In this document: piece by piece, positions 53,601 to 64,000 of the stretch
Numbering within the stretch: position 1 is the first letter of the stretch
How the letters are laid out: each line of letters opens with the position of its first letter
NCBI RefSeq assembly: GCF_040436345.1
Contig: NC_133238.1
Span: 12,478,126 to 12,542,125 of the forward strand
Direction: 5' to 3'
Length of the DNA stretch: 64,000 nt
From: Pagrus major
Taxonomy: Eukaryota > Chordata > Actinopteri > Spariformes > Sparidae
Notes under the pieces: generated by a model
What the model was told of the DNA's origin: nothing
The model's input: the letters and a program-made list of their open reading frames with translations, nothing else
Databases searched by the model: none
Translations under genes and position numbers: made by a program

Positions 53601-56600
53601 AGGCTGTCTGTTTGCCCTTTAACTTGTGAAACAAACTTTATCTAAGTTCAGGAGTGTACCATTAACGATGTAAACCCCATTAAAATCAGCAAGCAGAAGA
53701 CACGGCTAAAAGTCTATTATTGTAGTTATTGTAGCACATGGAACAAGCACGACTATGATGGGACTGTCATGATCCTTTCATGATTGTCAATATCTTTTTT
53801 TTTTTCATTCAAATAAATTGAATAAGGACAGATGTTACATACACTTGAGTGAATGTCCAAGAAGTGGATAACAGAATGTGATTGTCCCACCAGGGCTGAA
53901 AGTTTTGACTCAACAATAAAGACAATTAACAATAAGATAAACTAATCATAAGCAAAGGTTGATATTACTCCAGTTAAGTCAGGTCTCACTTATAAAATTG
54001 TATAAACAAATTAAGCTCTTGGTTACTTAACAATTTCAATTTTTATCAGGGATTGTAATAACAGCAAAAGCAGACAGAGAGGGGTTTTACACTTTTTTAA
54101 ATTAGATATTCAATCATAAATCTGCTTTGTTTGTGTGCAGTATTTTTTGTCTATCATCTTACTCTTTTGTCTTTCTCAAGAGGTCCACAGTGAAAAGAAG
54201 CTGTTAGCTTTGTTTTGCCCTCCACAGTTTAATTGTATGTCAGGGCTGGGTGATTGCAGTCTTTTATTTACCTTTATTTTTGTCAAATAAATCGATCTAT
54301 GCTTCGTTCTATGCCACAAGCGCAGTCAATTTAATTAACAGTTTGTTCACCGTGTTGATTAAACTTTGTACAAAGGATGCACCTGTAGATAATAAGAAGA
54401 ACAGGCCACAAATAAAATGGATGTGCCTTGATTTGGAAAAAGAAATGGACTCAGTGTGGTGAACTGAGAGCAGGTTACTCCTAGTAGTAGGAGATGGTGT
54501 TAAGCAGAGTTCTTGGTATATTGGAGTTTATCCAAAGTTTACTGGGCAACTCAGTTAGAAATCCAGTGTGAGGGTCTCTGCCACTGTTAGGAAATGATGG
54601 CCAGAGGTTGAAGGTTGTTTCTCAAAGGACAGAAAGTAGATTTGGTCTTGGAAAGAGCTCTGTTTCATGGTGTGTTGAGAAAGTTAAGAAAGCCACTGGC
54701 TTTCTTACATGTAATATCAAAATTGTCTGTGAAATGTAGTTTGTAACAAAGGAAGAAACTTATCAAATATGAACAATCCAAAAAGGAGTTAGGCAACACT
54801 TATAGAAAAGCATTGTTTTTCACTGTTAAACTATTATATAAATCCTGAATTGTGTGTAGGTGGTTGAGCTCCTTCACTAAGAAGGGAAATGTGCATTACC
54901 TTGATACATAAAGGACGTGGAAATCCTACACACATACTGTGCTGCAGATAATCTTATCCTAAAATGAATTCTATAGCTCAAGAATCCTGGTTTTGTGCAC
55001 TCAGACAGTGCTTTGTGCACAGGCCTTGTAGACAGGCATATAGCTGTAAATACCGGCTTCATGTAGGTCACAAAATAAATTGCTGTTTTGTTCGTTGTTG
55101 TTGGTTTTTGATGAGTTACACTGTAGTGTTTTGATTTTGTCTGGTTGTTGTGACTGATAACTGATGTTTTGATAGTAATTCAAACCATTCACACAAAACG
55201 GCACCGACATATATTTTAATTGCAAGATTAGAAGGTTTATAGAGAAAAATAGGAAGGAAGAAAGAAAGAAAAAAGGAAAAAAAACATACAGTTCCTCCAG
55301 CCACATGCTCCCACCTACGTCTCTCATCATTCTGCGGTTTATATAAACTTAACTAAAGCAGAAGCTGTCTTAATAGATGCATTTGCCTCCTCGTCAGCAT
55401 TTCTAAAACTAAAAGATTATGAAAAGAGGACGCCCACTGTCAAATACATAATCTATGCAGAGGTGTCATCTTTGTATTCTTAGCTGCAGTCATGCCAGAC
55501 AAAAGGTTTTTTTTGATACCTTGACAGATTAAGAAATGACTCATCAGTCAACAGCTCTGTGCTTGGTAGGCATGCCATGCAAGTCAATAACATAATGGCC
55601 TCTTGACACCAAAATATTGAACGTGGGGATACTCAAAAACTAATAAGAATATAAGGAAAGAATTGATTTGACACCTCCAGTAGTCTTATATTATTGACAT
55701 TATAAAATGTTAGCAATGCTAGAGTGTAATGCATCTGTTTTTTGACTTATGCTGGTTTCATTTGAAAGAGCTGACTTGTCATATGCCACTTACAGCATTT
55801 AAGAACATACTGGACACGAACATGCACGGTTTTGAATTTGTTGAGGTGGAGCCTGGGGCACTCTAGTTTGAAATGTACTCCTGGATCATTTCAACGGTTT
55901 CTACCATTATTAATCTCCACAGAGATGATAATAGTTCGGCTTATAGATGTGGAAAGTGAAAAATAGGGGTAAAGTGACGGTGTAAGGAAGTCAGACTTTG
56001 TGTTAAAGTGTGTGTGTGTGTGCATCTTCAAAAACAGCAGGGGTTGCACCTTTGAAAGAAATTAAGTCAAGGATATTCTGCTTTTGTACTTCTCTATTAT
56101 TCTTTCTCTTTCATTCTTAATTGCTGTAGCTGTTGAGGTGCAGGAACAGAGCTTCCTTGGCAGAATATAGATCTTAGGTTTCTCTCAGAAACATCAAGAG
56201 CAGAGTTTGTAGAGAAGTTCTCTCACTCAAACTTAATACATAAAAGGAATTTAGAAGCTTTTCTTTCAGTTTTTAAACTAGTTTGACTTTTTCCCAATTC
56301 CACCTATTCTGTCTACTTGTATTGTTGTTTACTCTGCTGAAATGGTAAATAATTGGATAATTAGATGTCAGGACACAAAAACTGGAATGGCGTTTATTCA
56401 TTTCATTCATCTTGATTCACTCAAAATGCTTCTTCCTTTGTAGTACATGTTATTTTACCAGTTTTGGGGATATCCAACTTTAATTGTTTCTCTCTCATTT
56501 ACTTGTGTTCAGCCTGATTTTCAGTTTAATGGGGTCCATACTGGTTCTCAGCGAGCTATACCATTCGCTCTGACAAACCTCTCCTCAGCCGAAGCCCAGG

Positions 56601-59600
56601 TCACCTTCGACCTGTCAGAATACACCGACTTCTCTTTGCAGCTCCCTCACTCCTCAGCAAGTACGTATTTACACACAGGATGCAGCATTTCACACAGTTG
56701 ATTCATTATGATGGGTGGGTAATATGTCCTCAAGAAAAGAGGTTGTTCATGCCACAGAGTACATAGTATTATTGTATTACTGTCTGTGTGGGCTGTAACT
56801 AGAATAGAAGATTAGAAATAATTTGTGCAATAAAAGTGATAACGTGGTTTAAATACACAATATTGTCTAATTGTTTTTCTGTGCATTTTTGCAAGCAGAA
56901 AAGGAGCCAGGCGTGAGTGTTGTGGAGGTCCAGGTCAATCAGACTGTGGACTGTTCCCTTGTCTTTTCTCCCACCCGGGTGAGACTTTGACAGAACTTCT
57001 CTCAGTACATGTACAATAATGGAGACTGAGCAGACCAAGCTCCAGTGGTACATTTAGCATCCATGATTTGACTGTTCTCTAAGGGCCAAGACACACCAAA
57101 CTGAAAAGTCACCAACAAGGGCTGACTAGTGCCAATGGTGCGGGACACGCTGCAGAAACTAGGGCCACAATGTCGATTGTCAACCTGGTGTGTCAGGGCC
57201 CTTAACCCCTCCTTTGAACAGCAATTGTCCAGTCATAGCTTTGCAGTCATTTTGAGGCCCAGCAGGTCTGTCAAGCTTTAGATTTCTCCACTAACATGGG
57301 GCTCTATCAACAGTGATACTTGATATAAAAGTTCTTGGGTTGTGTCTTTTTAGCCTTTTTCAAAAGGGATTAATTAGTGTGTGTAACTGCGATAGTCAGC
57401 AGCTAACTAGCTTACTACCCACAGATATAAGTAAATAATGAGAAGCCTCATTATTTTTTCCACCTCTGTCTAAAATCAAAGACAAATTATTTCAAAGATG
57501 AAAGGTACATGCTGCCACCTACTGTCCTGGAGTGTGTAACATCATGTCTTTATGAAGAGTTAATGTAGTGGAGGTGGTATATGAGGCAGCAATTATGACC
57601 TTGAATCTCTAACAGCTGATGACCAAACAGTAGCAGTTGTTTGAAATGGTGGAGTAAAATTTCATCAAATCTTTTCACAGATTTTAAGTGTTGGCAAATA
57701 TGTTACAATACCTTTTACATTTATATTCAGCCATGATAACCAATGTGCAATATGTGTATATCTCATCTTAAAGTTGTTTGTAAGAGTGAGACATGAAAAT
57801 ATCAGAGAAATAGAGGAGGACAGTCAAGGAAATGTCTTCCTGCAGGTGGACTGTTATGACTTTGACTTGCCACTGATGGTCAACGGAGTGAGATGGCCCA
57901 CTGCTTCTCTGTCTCCTTTCCCCACTCCATCCTCCACCTCCTCCTCACTGTCAGCTGGCAGCAGGAAGCATGTCGTCAAACCTGTGTCTGTCACTATGGC
58001 GACACCACGGTCACAGCGTATATGGGCCACAGGTGGGATCATTAATGTGGAGTTGTGAGTGTGTTTGAAACTGAAGAGGAAATATTGACATTGTTCATGT
58101 ACAAAACACATTTCACACATGGGAACAAGTTCATGTGGCTAAATGTAATGCTTTTCTTTCCCTCGCTGCTTTTTAGTGCTGTGCTCACCACTGGAAATGT
58201 CCCCCTCTAGCCTGCAGTTCTACGTGAAACCTTTGAGACCGCAGTCTGATGCTAACACTAAGGTATCCTCCTTCCATTCACATGTTTTTCTCTCTATTTT
58301 TCCCTTCATTCCTAAAGTTTCCCCTTAACTTTCGTACTCTCCTCTCTCACTTTTCTCCTTTATTGTTCTCATTTTAACTTCTAGCTTTCGTCCTACTGAG
58401 CATCTGACACAACCGTCTGACATATAAAATAATTGCATGTTTCCTTTTTACTCATCTTCTGTGTTTTGGTTCTTTTGATCTCACTCCATATCTCGCTCTT
58501 CTCTCCCCTGCAGACCGTTGAGCTGAAAGCAGTGTGTGAAGAGAATGTCTTTTGGCGTATTGGTGTCAGGAAGCATGTAAACTGGTGGTTTGACTGTGCA
58601 GCAGTAGCGGTATCAACAGAGGACAGAGGAGAGGGAGAGATATGTACCGTGTCTCCATCATCAGGCAGTCTGGGACCCGGTCAGTTCATCTGTTTGTCGA
58701 TCAGCATCAGCCCTGAGGCTATCAGAACAGGTGAGAAATGATTGGAAACACACAAGCATTATGATTGATTACTTTATCTCTTACTCCTTTACCCTTTCTC
58801 ACACATACAAAGTCGTATGAGAAAATATAGCTGTTCTCTGATCACACCATTACAATTGATATCACTTAACCCCTTTCTCCCCTCACACACACATGTTTGG
58901 AGGAAAACTAGATAATACAAAACATAAGTCATTGCTCAATAGAGTGAAACCTCCCTCAGAATATATTGTCACATAAAACATAAAGTAAATCTCAATTAAA
59001 ATAATATTCAGTTAAAGAATGATGTAATGCAGCTCGGGCCATTGACCATAAAGAAGAAATTATGTCTCGCTCTGGGACTAAACATCTGAAGTCAATACAT
59101 ATTCTTGTCTTGCTGAGAGAAACCAGAAACAGACCAGTGGTTCTTTTTCATTTTTGTCCAGTGTCACCCTTCACACTGCCTGTGTGATGCCTCATAAGAC
59201 TGCCTGTGACTTTAAAGAGCCTTAGACGTTATCCATTTGGAGAATACCATATGATAACCTTTAAGGAGAGTCATGTAGCTCACCCCAGGTCTATATCGTT
59301 GTGCATGAGTCTTGTTTCCCCAAGTCTCTACAACGGAGTTAGTGAGTGCAAAGTAAGTGAAGTGCGCCTTGCTCAGCAAGTGCACTTTTGGTGTTTTCAT
59401 GGCCAGGCTTATCTTGTACAGCTGTGGCGTACTTGGGTATGGGGATGAGATCAGAAAGAATACATTATCGTTCATTATGTGTGGGTGTCTTAGAGGCTGT
59501 TGCAATTATGGCCATGGCCAATCACTTTCACGACTTTCATCCCCCTGAAAAACATGACTCTCCACGTGATGACACACATACAGTCTTCCTCAGTGGAAGC

Positions 59601-60766
59601 TTCTTGTTTTTTGCTACATGCAGAGTTTCAAATATCAATACAGAAACTTAAATATGGTGATTCTATTGTCATCATTACATTGTTGATTCTTTGTGACATA
59701 AACACAATCCCTGTAGTGATCCACGTTTTTGTTTCTGGGAGCATCACGCCACGTCTGCCTGTATTAAAATGCAGAGCTCCAGGCGGTAGACTCGTTAAGA
59801 AGAAGATGACACGCTTAGTTGTTTCTCCAGTTACCCATTGTTTTGGATGGAGAAAACGGGGAGGACTAACAGGAACTGACCGTCCTGTGGGAGTTAGTAG
59901 CTGTTTTAATGGATCTTGGACTTTTCATAGAACTATGTGACTTGTTTTTAGTGTGTCGTTATCCAGCAGCGCCTGTTGATTAACAGTACAAAGTGTAGAA
60001 TGATTAATTAGAATGACACGTTTGATGTGCAAATAAGTACAGAGGTGTCAGTGATTATTTTGCACAAATTGAACCAGTGGATCTCTCTTGCATAAATGTG
60101 GCTTGACATGATGTTGTCGACATCACTTCAGTTAGTACAGATGGAGCATTTACATGCTGTATTCAAGAGAGTCAGCGGAGTAAAAGGTGTTGTTACACTC
60201 TGGAAAGAAGACAGAAATGTGTTGTTTTTGCCCTATCCTCCATTTTCACTTCTTCCACTTGACCTGAAAAATCTCATATATATAAAACATCTATGAATGC
60301 CAATAGACAGACAAGGACACAAGTGCCCTTCAATCGTTGTGTTCATGTTCTTATACTCATCATGATACTGTGCAGTCAAGTTGAGAAGAAGGTCTGCACT
60401 GCAGATGGTTTTGTTAGAAGTATCAACAACCTATATTGGCATCGGAAACTTGTAGGAGAAAACACTAGCAGCGCAAGCTGTCTCTGCCACTGCTCCACTG
60501 GATTTCCACTTGTGTTCTCAGCTTGATTTGTGAATTTTTTTCTTCTAGGGTCTGGACGAGTGACTAAACTGTCCCTCCCTCTTTACCTGGGAGACAAGGG
60601 AGAGGAAAAGGGACATCAACCCTACAGAGAGCTGTCTGTCACTATTACTCTCCAGCTTCCCCTTATCACCATCCACCCCCCTCAAATCCTCCTTACACCA
60701 GTACCCCTGGAAAGCAATGCAACTGTCATTCTCACCCTGTTTGCACTAGGATATCCTAGGTTGGTT

Positions 60767-60807
<41 letters not shown>

Positions 60808-63531
60808 CTATTCACCCTAGACCAAAAACAGTTGCAGTAGCAGTTTCATCTTTGAATCCCTCACTTTTGATTATTTGGATCATGACACACGGACAGCCAC
60901 TTTGCGATCACAGTTGTCGTCGTCAGCTTTTTGGGTAAGCTGAGCAATAAAGATGATGGACTTTTATTGTATTTACATTTTTCTAGCTCATGGCAATTTA
61001 CCAGCTGTGTTGAGCAATTAGAACTAAATGAGTGTGGAGGAAACACTGCCACCCACATAAACTAAATACATTTTTCATGCTAGTGGGATGTTTATCAATC
61101 AAGCCAGGTCTCGTTATCTGGCAGGTCTGGGCTCATGTTGGATTTTGCTTACATTGTGAGGCAGTAAGCTGGTTTACATTGACGTCAATCTGTATGCACT
61201 ATTACATCTCTGGCTGCATTTTCTGACCCCCTGGGACTGAACTGAGGAACAGTGTATCTCCTCAAAAAATATATACATAAAGCTGGGACACTGTTTACAT
61301 GCCAAGTTTTATATAAAACAATACAAAATGTTAGTACAACCGGAAAAAAGTAACAAAAAAATTACAAATGCATAAGACTGAGGTTTTTGTCACACATCAT
61401 ATAACATTTAAATCTAGTTCGGAGGTTCTGTCTATCTGATATGCTCTTTTATATATTCACTGTCTGTCTATGTTTGCAGTGGAACTGGTGTAACAGCAGA
61501 AGTGGAAGAGGTGGAACTGGAGGATGGGACAAAGATCCAACCTGTTTCTGTCATGTTTCCAGAGGGTAACAACATCCCTGCCCAGGATCAGGTACACCCC
61601 TATACTATGAAGTCATGTTGACCAAAAATGGATGTCGTTCTTGTTACTTACTTGAGTTTTGTGTCATGTGGTCTCAATGCTTTAAGACTGTGTTAAAGTA
61701 GGTCCACATCAAGCCTAAAAAGACACATCTACCATGGCTGTATTTATCTGTACTTTACTTTTTCATTTTGCTGTCAACAGTATATTCACACACTGTTCAG
61801 ATACAATCATGTCTGTATAAATTTCAGTCACAACTTGAGGCTGTAAGAAGATCTTATGGTGTGAGCAAAACCCAATTTATGTGCAATGAATCTATCTGTT
61901 GATCAGGGGATACAAACTGGATTGATATAACAAGTGAAATAGGTTTTCCTGGCTGGTGATTCAACAGAAACACTGTCATGATCTGTAATATTATCCCACT
62001 TTCTCACTCTTATCTGCAACCATAGAGACATCCAGTCAGCCTCCAGAACCAGGAGTCCGATGTGGCCTCTCTGGTCTGCAGTGTGTCCTTCTGCTCTGCC
62101 GTCCCTCTGTCCCTCTGCACAACCATCACCTTCACTGACGACCAAGCCAACAGGTAACCGGGATAGCACATTGTGGGTTTTGGTCTTTTCAAGGGATTTC
62201 TTGACAATAACAAAAATAGAGAATATCAACGGCACTATCTTTTGAATATATATTTTTAAAATTAATTCATTCTACATACTTCTCCCTTCTCTACTTCTCT
62301 CCCTCCAGGTTTAAGGCTAAGGTGTGTGCTATCGCTGACAGCTGTCTGTTGACAGTCTGGCCCTTCATGGCTTTGCACCGCTCTGAGCAACAGATAATTC
62401 TCAAGACTGGTACTTTATAACACACACACATACATCACACAATGTACCTGTATGTATGGGTAGACTGAAGGGCCAGACCTCTTGAAAGTTTGAGAAAAAG
62501 GTATTGGTAGACTAAATTAAACATTATTTTATAGCTGCAAACTTTACTCCTTTTGGCAACATTCTCCATTTGGATTAAAATATACAGCACCGGTGTTATT
62601 TGTTTTGAGGCGAAGAGTTTTTCTCTGAGTGGGGGCACAGAAAAGTGTCAGGAAAGTTGTACATGACTGAGCAGAGACAACAAGCACTTGAAATCTTTAT
62701 ACAGGTGAAAAGACAGAGAAAAATAGCTTTCAACCTTCTCCAGTCAATCAGTTGTTTATTCTATAAATGTCAGACAATGGTGCAATATATGTCTTCAAAT
62801 TACTAAGTATACATTTATACAAAATGTTTTATTACAGGTTCGAATCAGTTTACAGCTATGATTATTTATTCAGTGTTTTTCTCCTTTCATCTGATTGATT
62901 TATGTGTGACTGTCATTTAGGGGCGACAGCTGTCGAGGCGATCCTTCAGCACTATCACACACCAAGTCCTGCCTCTGGTCCAACTTCATCCTCCTCATCC
63001 ACATTTGATCACAATAGCTCAACATACAAGAACACCATCTCAGGTCAGAAAATGTGTCATGTGTTTATATGTTTGTCTCTATATTTCTGCTTATGTCTCA
63101 GCGGGAGTCTGTGTTTTGCTTTCCTCTTCAGACTCCTATCCAGGCAGTGACAGTGTGAGTGGTCAGGCCAGCAGGGACACAGACATCTCTCCCAACAGAG
63201 ACACTCCAACGAATCCTGGCATCCCACAATTCCCTGCTGCCAATTCAGAGGAGGGAATATATTACCAGAATGTGTTACTGGCGGTGGAGAGGTGGTTTAG
63301 CATCTTTGGGTGGCCGACTGGAGTGCACCCTATCTCTGTACCACACACACTCAGAAGGTAGACCCAAGAGTTTAGCTCAGGGGCCACATTTGGAGTCCAG
63401 TTTATGTCAGAGGACTTCCACTTTGAGGTATTTCTTCTATTATAATGTATATCTCTCTCTCCCTCCAGAGTTGTATCAAAAATTCAAACGAATCCTTCCA
63501 GCAGTAGAGTCAGTCAAAGTAAAGATTCCAG
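44275..63531 (+). CDS. cfap47: Large MSP/ASH-domain axonemal protein, probably CFAP47 (5' part; continues past window)
   Basis: 32 phase-consistent exons, 4,664 nt, about 1,554 codons, still open at the right edge. Exons: 44275-44418, 46097-46254, 46351-46466, 46725-46863, 47041-47125, 47205-47345, 47442-47611, 47944-48050, 48197-48426, 48516-48687, 48908-49061, 49306-49458, 49545-49734, 49849-49945, 50223-50439, 50515-50759, 50865-50995, 52478-52600, 52690-52821, 52959-53036, 56513-56660, 56899-56978, 57846-58032, 58177-58262, 58514-58730, 60549-60759, 61480-61591, 62026-62153, 62309-62409, 62921-63043, 63132-63357, 63469-63531. Ig-like MSP/ASH signatures recur: PPFVEFKDVKVGKVYKTKVT, LDFGCVAAFSQII, VYFGTSCVENVVLRN, LLDFGEVCVQSVCVQKL. 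Exons 12-13 encode a charged helix (EEEEHQRQQHLQIYADFIKQ). The last exons hold RWFSIFGWPTGVHPISVP, likely near the CH domain. Alternatives: another HYDIN/CFAP65/DLEC1-type protein. Gene model firm, name less so. Confidence 0.72.
44604..44664. repeat. (ATCT)n microsatellite, about 15 units
   Basis: Uninterrupted ATCT tetranucleotide run of about 61 bp in the first intron of the cfap47-like gene. Confidence 0.97.
44676..45912. mobile_element. interspersed element with 'tacttgtactttacttgag' core, internally amplified
   Basis: The sequence shows many 'acttttac', 'aagtac' and 'ttgaggtacttgtact' words, characteristic of a common teleost non-autonomous repeat. It begins 'gtaacaaagtacattaaagtac' and ends near 'ggtactttttacaac'. 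The left part is expanded as the 273-bp tandem units, while the right part (45548-45912) is single copy. No transposase. Superfamily not assigned. Confidence 0.5.
44701..45519. repeat. 273-bp tandem repeat, three apparently identical units plus a partial fourth
   Basis: Unit starts (word 'acttttgaggtacttgtact') are at 44701, 44974, 45247 and 45520, exactly 273 bp apart. Read by eye, the three full units agree at every base. The fourth diverges after about 28 bp ('ttgaatatttcc' in place of 'ttgagtatttcc'). Confidence 0.95.
47800..47871 (-). tRNA. tRNA-Asp (anticodon GTC)
   Basis: 72-nt cloverleaf on the minus strand. 7-bp acceptor stem TCCTCGT/ACGGGGA (one G-T pair), D arm with GTGGTGAGTA, anticodon GTC at 47836-47838 in loop CTGTCAC, and T arm with GGTTCGATTCC (B box). 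It looks identical to the standard vertebrate tRNA-Asp(GTC). No intron; CCA is not encoded, as expected. A TTTT Pol III terminator lies just downstream (47787-47790). It sits in the intron between exons 7 and 8 of the cfap47-like gene, antisense to it. Confidence 0.97.
50996..52477 (+). other. cfap47-like intron 17
   Basis: 1.5 kb. 51096-51130 ('gcaggggtttgcaac') resembles the terminus of a hAT transposon and may start a decayed copy; no matching end was fixed. No exon recognised. Confidence 0.45.
53037..56512 (+). other. cfap47-like intron 20 (largest, 3.5 kb)
   Basis: AT-rich, with no exon, RNA gene or intact mobile element recognised. The phase-0 junction of its flanking exons shows no exon is obligatory here, but one with a length divisible by three cannot be excluded. 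Confidence 0.5.
56979..57845 (+). other. cfap47-like intron 22
   Basis: 867 bp, non-coding. Nothing recognised. Confidence 0.5.
58731..60548 (+). other. cfap47-like intron 25
   Basis: 1.8 kb. 59200-60000 is less AT-rich than its surroundings and carries several short open frames, up to about 146 codons, that resemble no protein I know. It may be old transposon sequence. Confidence 0.4.
60760..61479 (+). other. cfap47-like intron 26
   Basis: 720 bp with a (CA)n run of about 26 bp at 60775-60800. Nothing else recognised. Confidence 0.55.
60775..60800. repeat. (CA)n microsatellite
   Basis: About 13 CA units directly after the donor of exon 26. Confidence 0.9.
61592..62920 (+). other. cfap47-like introns 27-29
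   Basis: Introns 61592-62025, 62154-62308 and 62410-62920 have GT/AG borders. A B-box-like 'ggttcgaatc' at 62838 has no matching A box. No other features. Confidence 0.55.
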
Positions 63532-64000
63532 GTGTGTATATGAGGGATGAATTTTTAGTAATAAAATTGTTATTGTAGTCGCTAATGAGTCATTATTATG
63601 GTAGAGCAGTGAAAGCAGTCTTAGCTAACAAGATGACAACATAAGAGAGCTGGATGTTAAAAACTGGGTAATTGAAAGGAGTTGAAAGTGAGCACCTTGA
63701 AAGCAGATTCTGCCTGCTGAATAATGCTTTTATATGGAGATCTTAAGAATAAGTAGAGGCTCTCAAGTGCAAATAATTTTTGTCTGCTTTCAAACAGCAG
63801 TGGGCAGTCTACTCTGTTCATTATTGATTATTTAGAGGGTTAAAAAGGGTCAAGAAACATAGTTTATGATACTTGAACTGAAGCTCTGGTGGGTTAGGGT
63901 TAATTTTGCATCAATGGATGCATTGATCTGTGTCAGGATGCAGGGACATAACGATATTGTATTGTTGTGTTTAGGTCTTTAGTGGACATGCTTCACCACC
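63532..64000 (+). other. start of cfap47-like intron 32
   Basis: Begins with a GT donor (gtgtgt). No further exon before the window ends, so the gene continues to the right. Confidence 0.6.

Noticed and set aside
58263-58513. U12-type (minor spliceosome) intron, because the donor reads GTATCCTCC
   Set aside because: No TTCCTTAAC-like branch point within 40 nt of the acceptor, and a strong polypyrimidine tract is present, so an ordinary U2 intron is likelier.
59500-59940. 146-codon open frame as a separate gene
   Set aside because: No recognisable motif, lies wholly in an intron of the cfap47-like gene, and has no splice or homology support.
62830-62860. tRNA or tRNA-derived SINE suggested by 'ggttcgaatc'
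   Set aside because: No A box, no acceptor stem and no cloverleaf could be drawn around it.

Overview
The window is nuclear DNA of a ray-finned (teleost) fish. Its genes are split into many short exons with GT/AG borders. The spacers carry CA/GT and tetranucleotide microsatellites, TA-rich interspersed repeats and 'gctagctagttagcat'-type repeats, as in teleost introns. The proteins read as vertebrate orthologues that diverge moderately from human. No bacterial, viral or plasmid genes were seen.

Layout, left to right: (1) 13-2700, + strand: the last two coding exons of the BMP type II receptor (bmpr2), then a long 3' UTR with a poly(A) signal at 4288. (2) 6553-14436, +: a FAM117 family gene (fam117b by linkage) behind a GC-rich promoter. 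(3) 19871-27823, -: ica1l, a BAR-domain protein, 14 coding exons, 572 aa, facing fam117b tail to tail. (4) 30458-34186, -: wdr12, 13 exons, 423 aa. (5) 35615-39495, -: nop58, 15 exons, 538 aa, with four box C/D snoRNAs in its introns. (6) 40357-43392, +: nufip1, 10 exons, 575 aa, head to head with nop58. (7) 44275 to past the right edge, +: a large gene of repeated MSP/ASH-like domains, probably cfap47; 32 exons (about 1,554 codons) are visible. A tRNA-Asp(GTC) gene lies antisense in one of its introns. Every exon chain listed was joined by hand with splice phase checked, and each complete one closes in frame.

How the genes fit together: the bmpr2 - fam117b - ica1l - wdr12 order and orientation match human chromosome 2q33. 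The centre of the window is a ribosome-biogenesis neighbourhood. WDR12 is a PeBoW 60S assembly factor. NOP58 is a core protein of box C/D snoRNPs. The snoRNAs in NOP58's introns read as guides for two neighbouring 18S rRNA positions (human Gm509 and Am512). NUFIP1 is an assembly factor for the same snoRNPs. nop58 and nufip1 share an 861-bp divergent promoter that holds a perfect TCTCGCGAGA palindrome and two ETS-like sites. The cfap47-like gene is preceded by an RFX X-box, which fits a cilia gene.

Limits: UTR ends, the fam117b N-terminus and the name cfap47 are inferences. No database search was possible.
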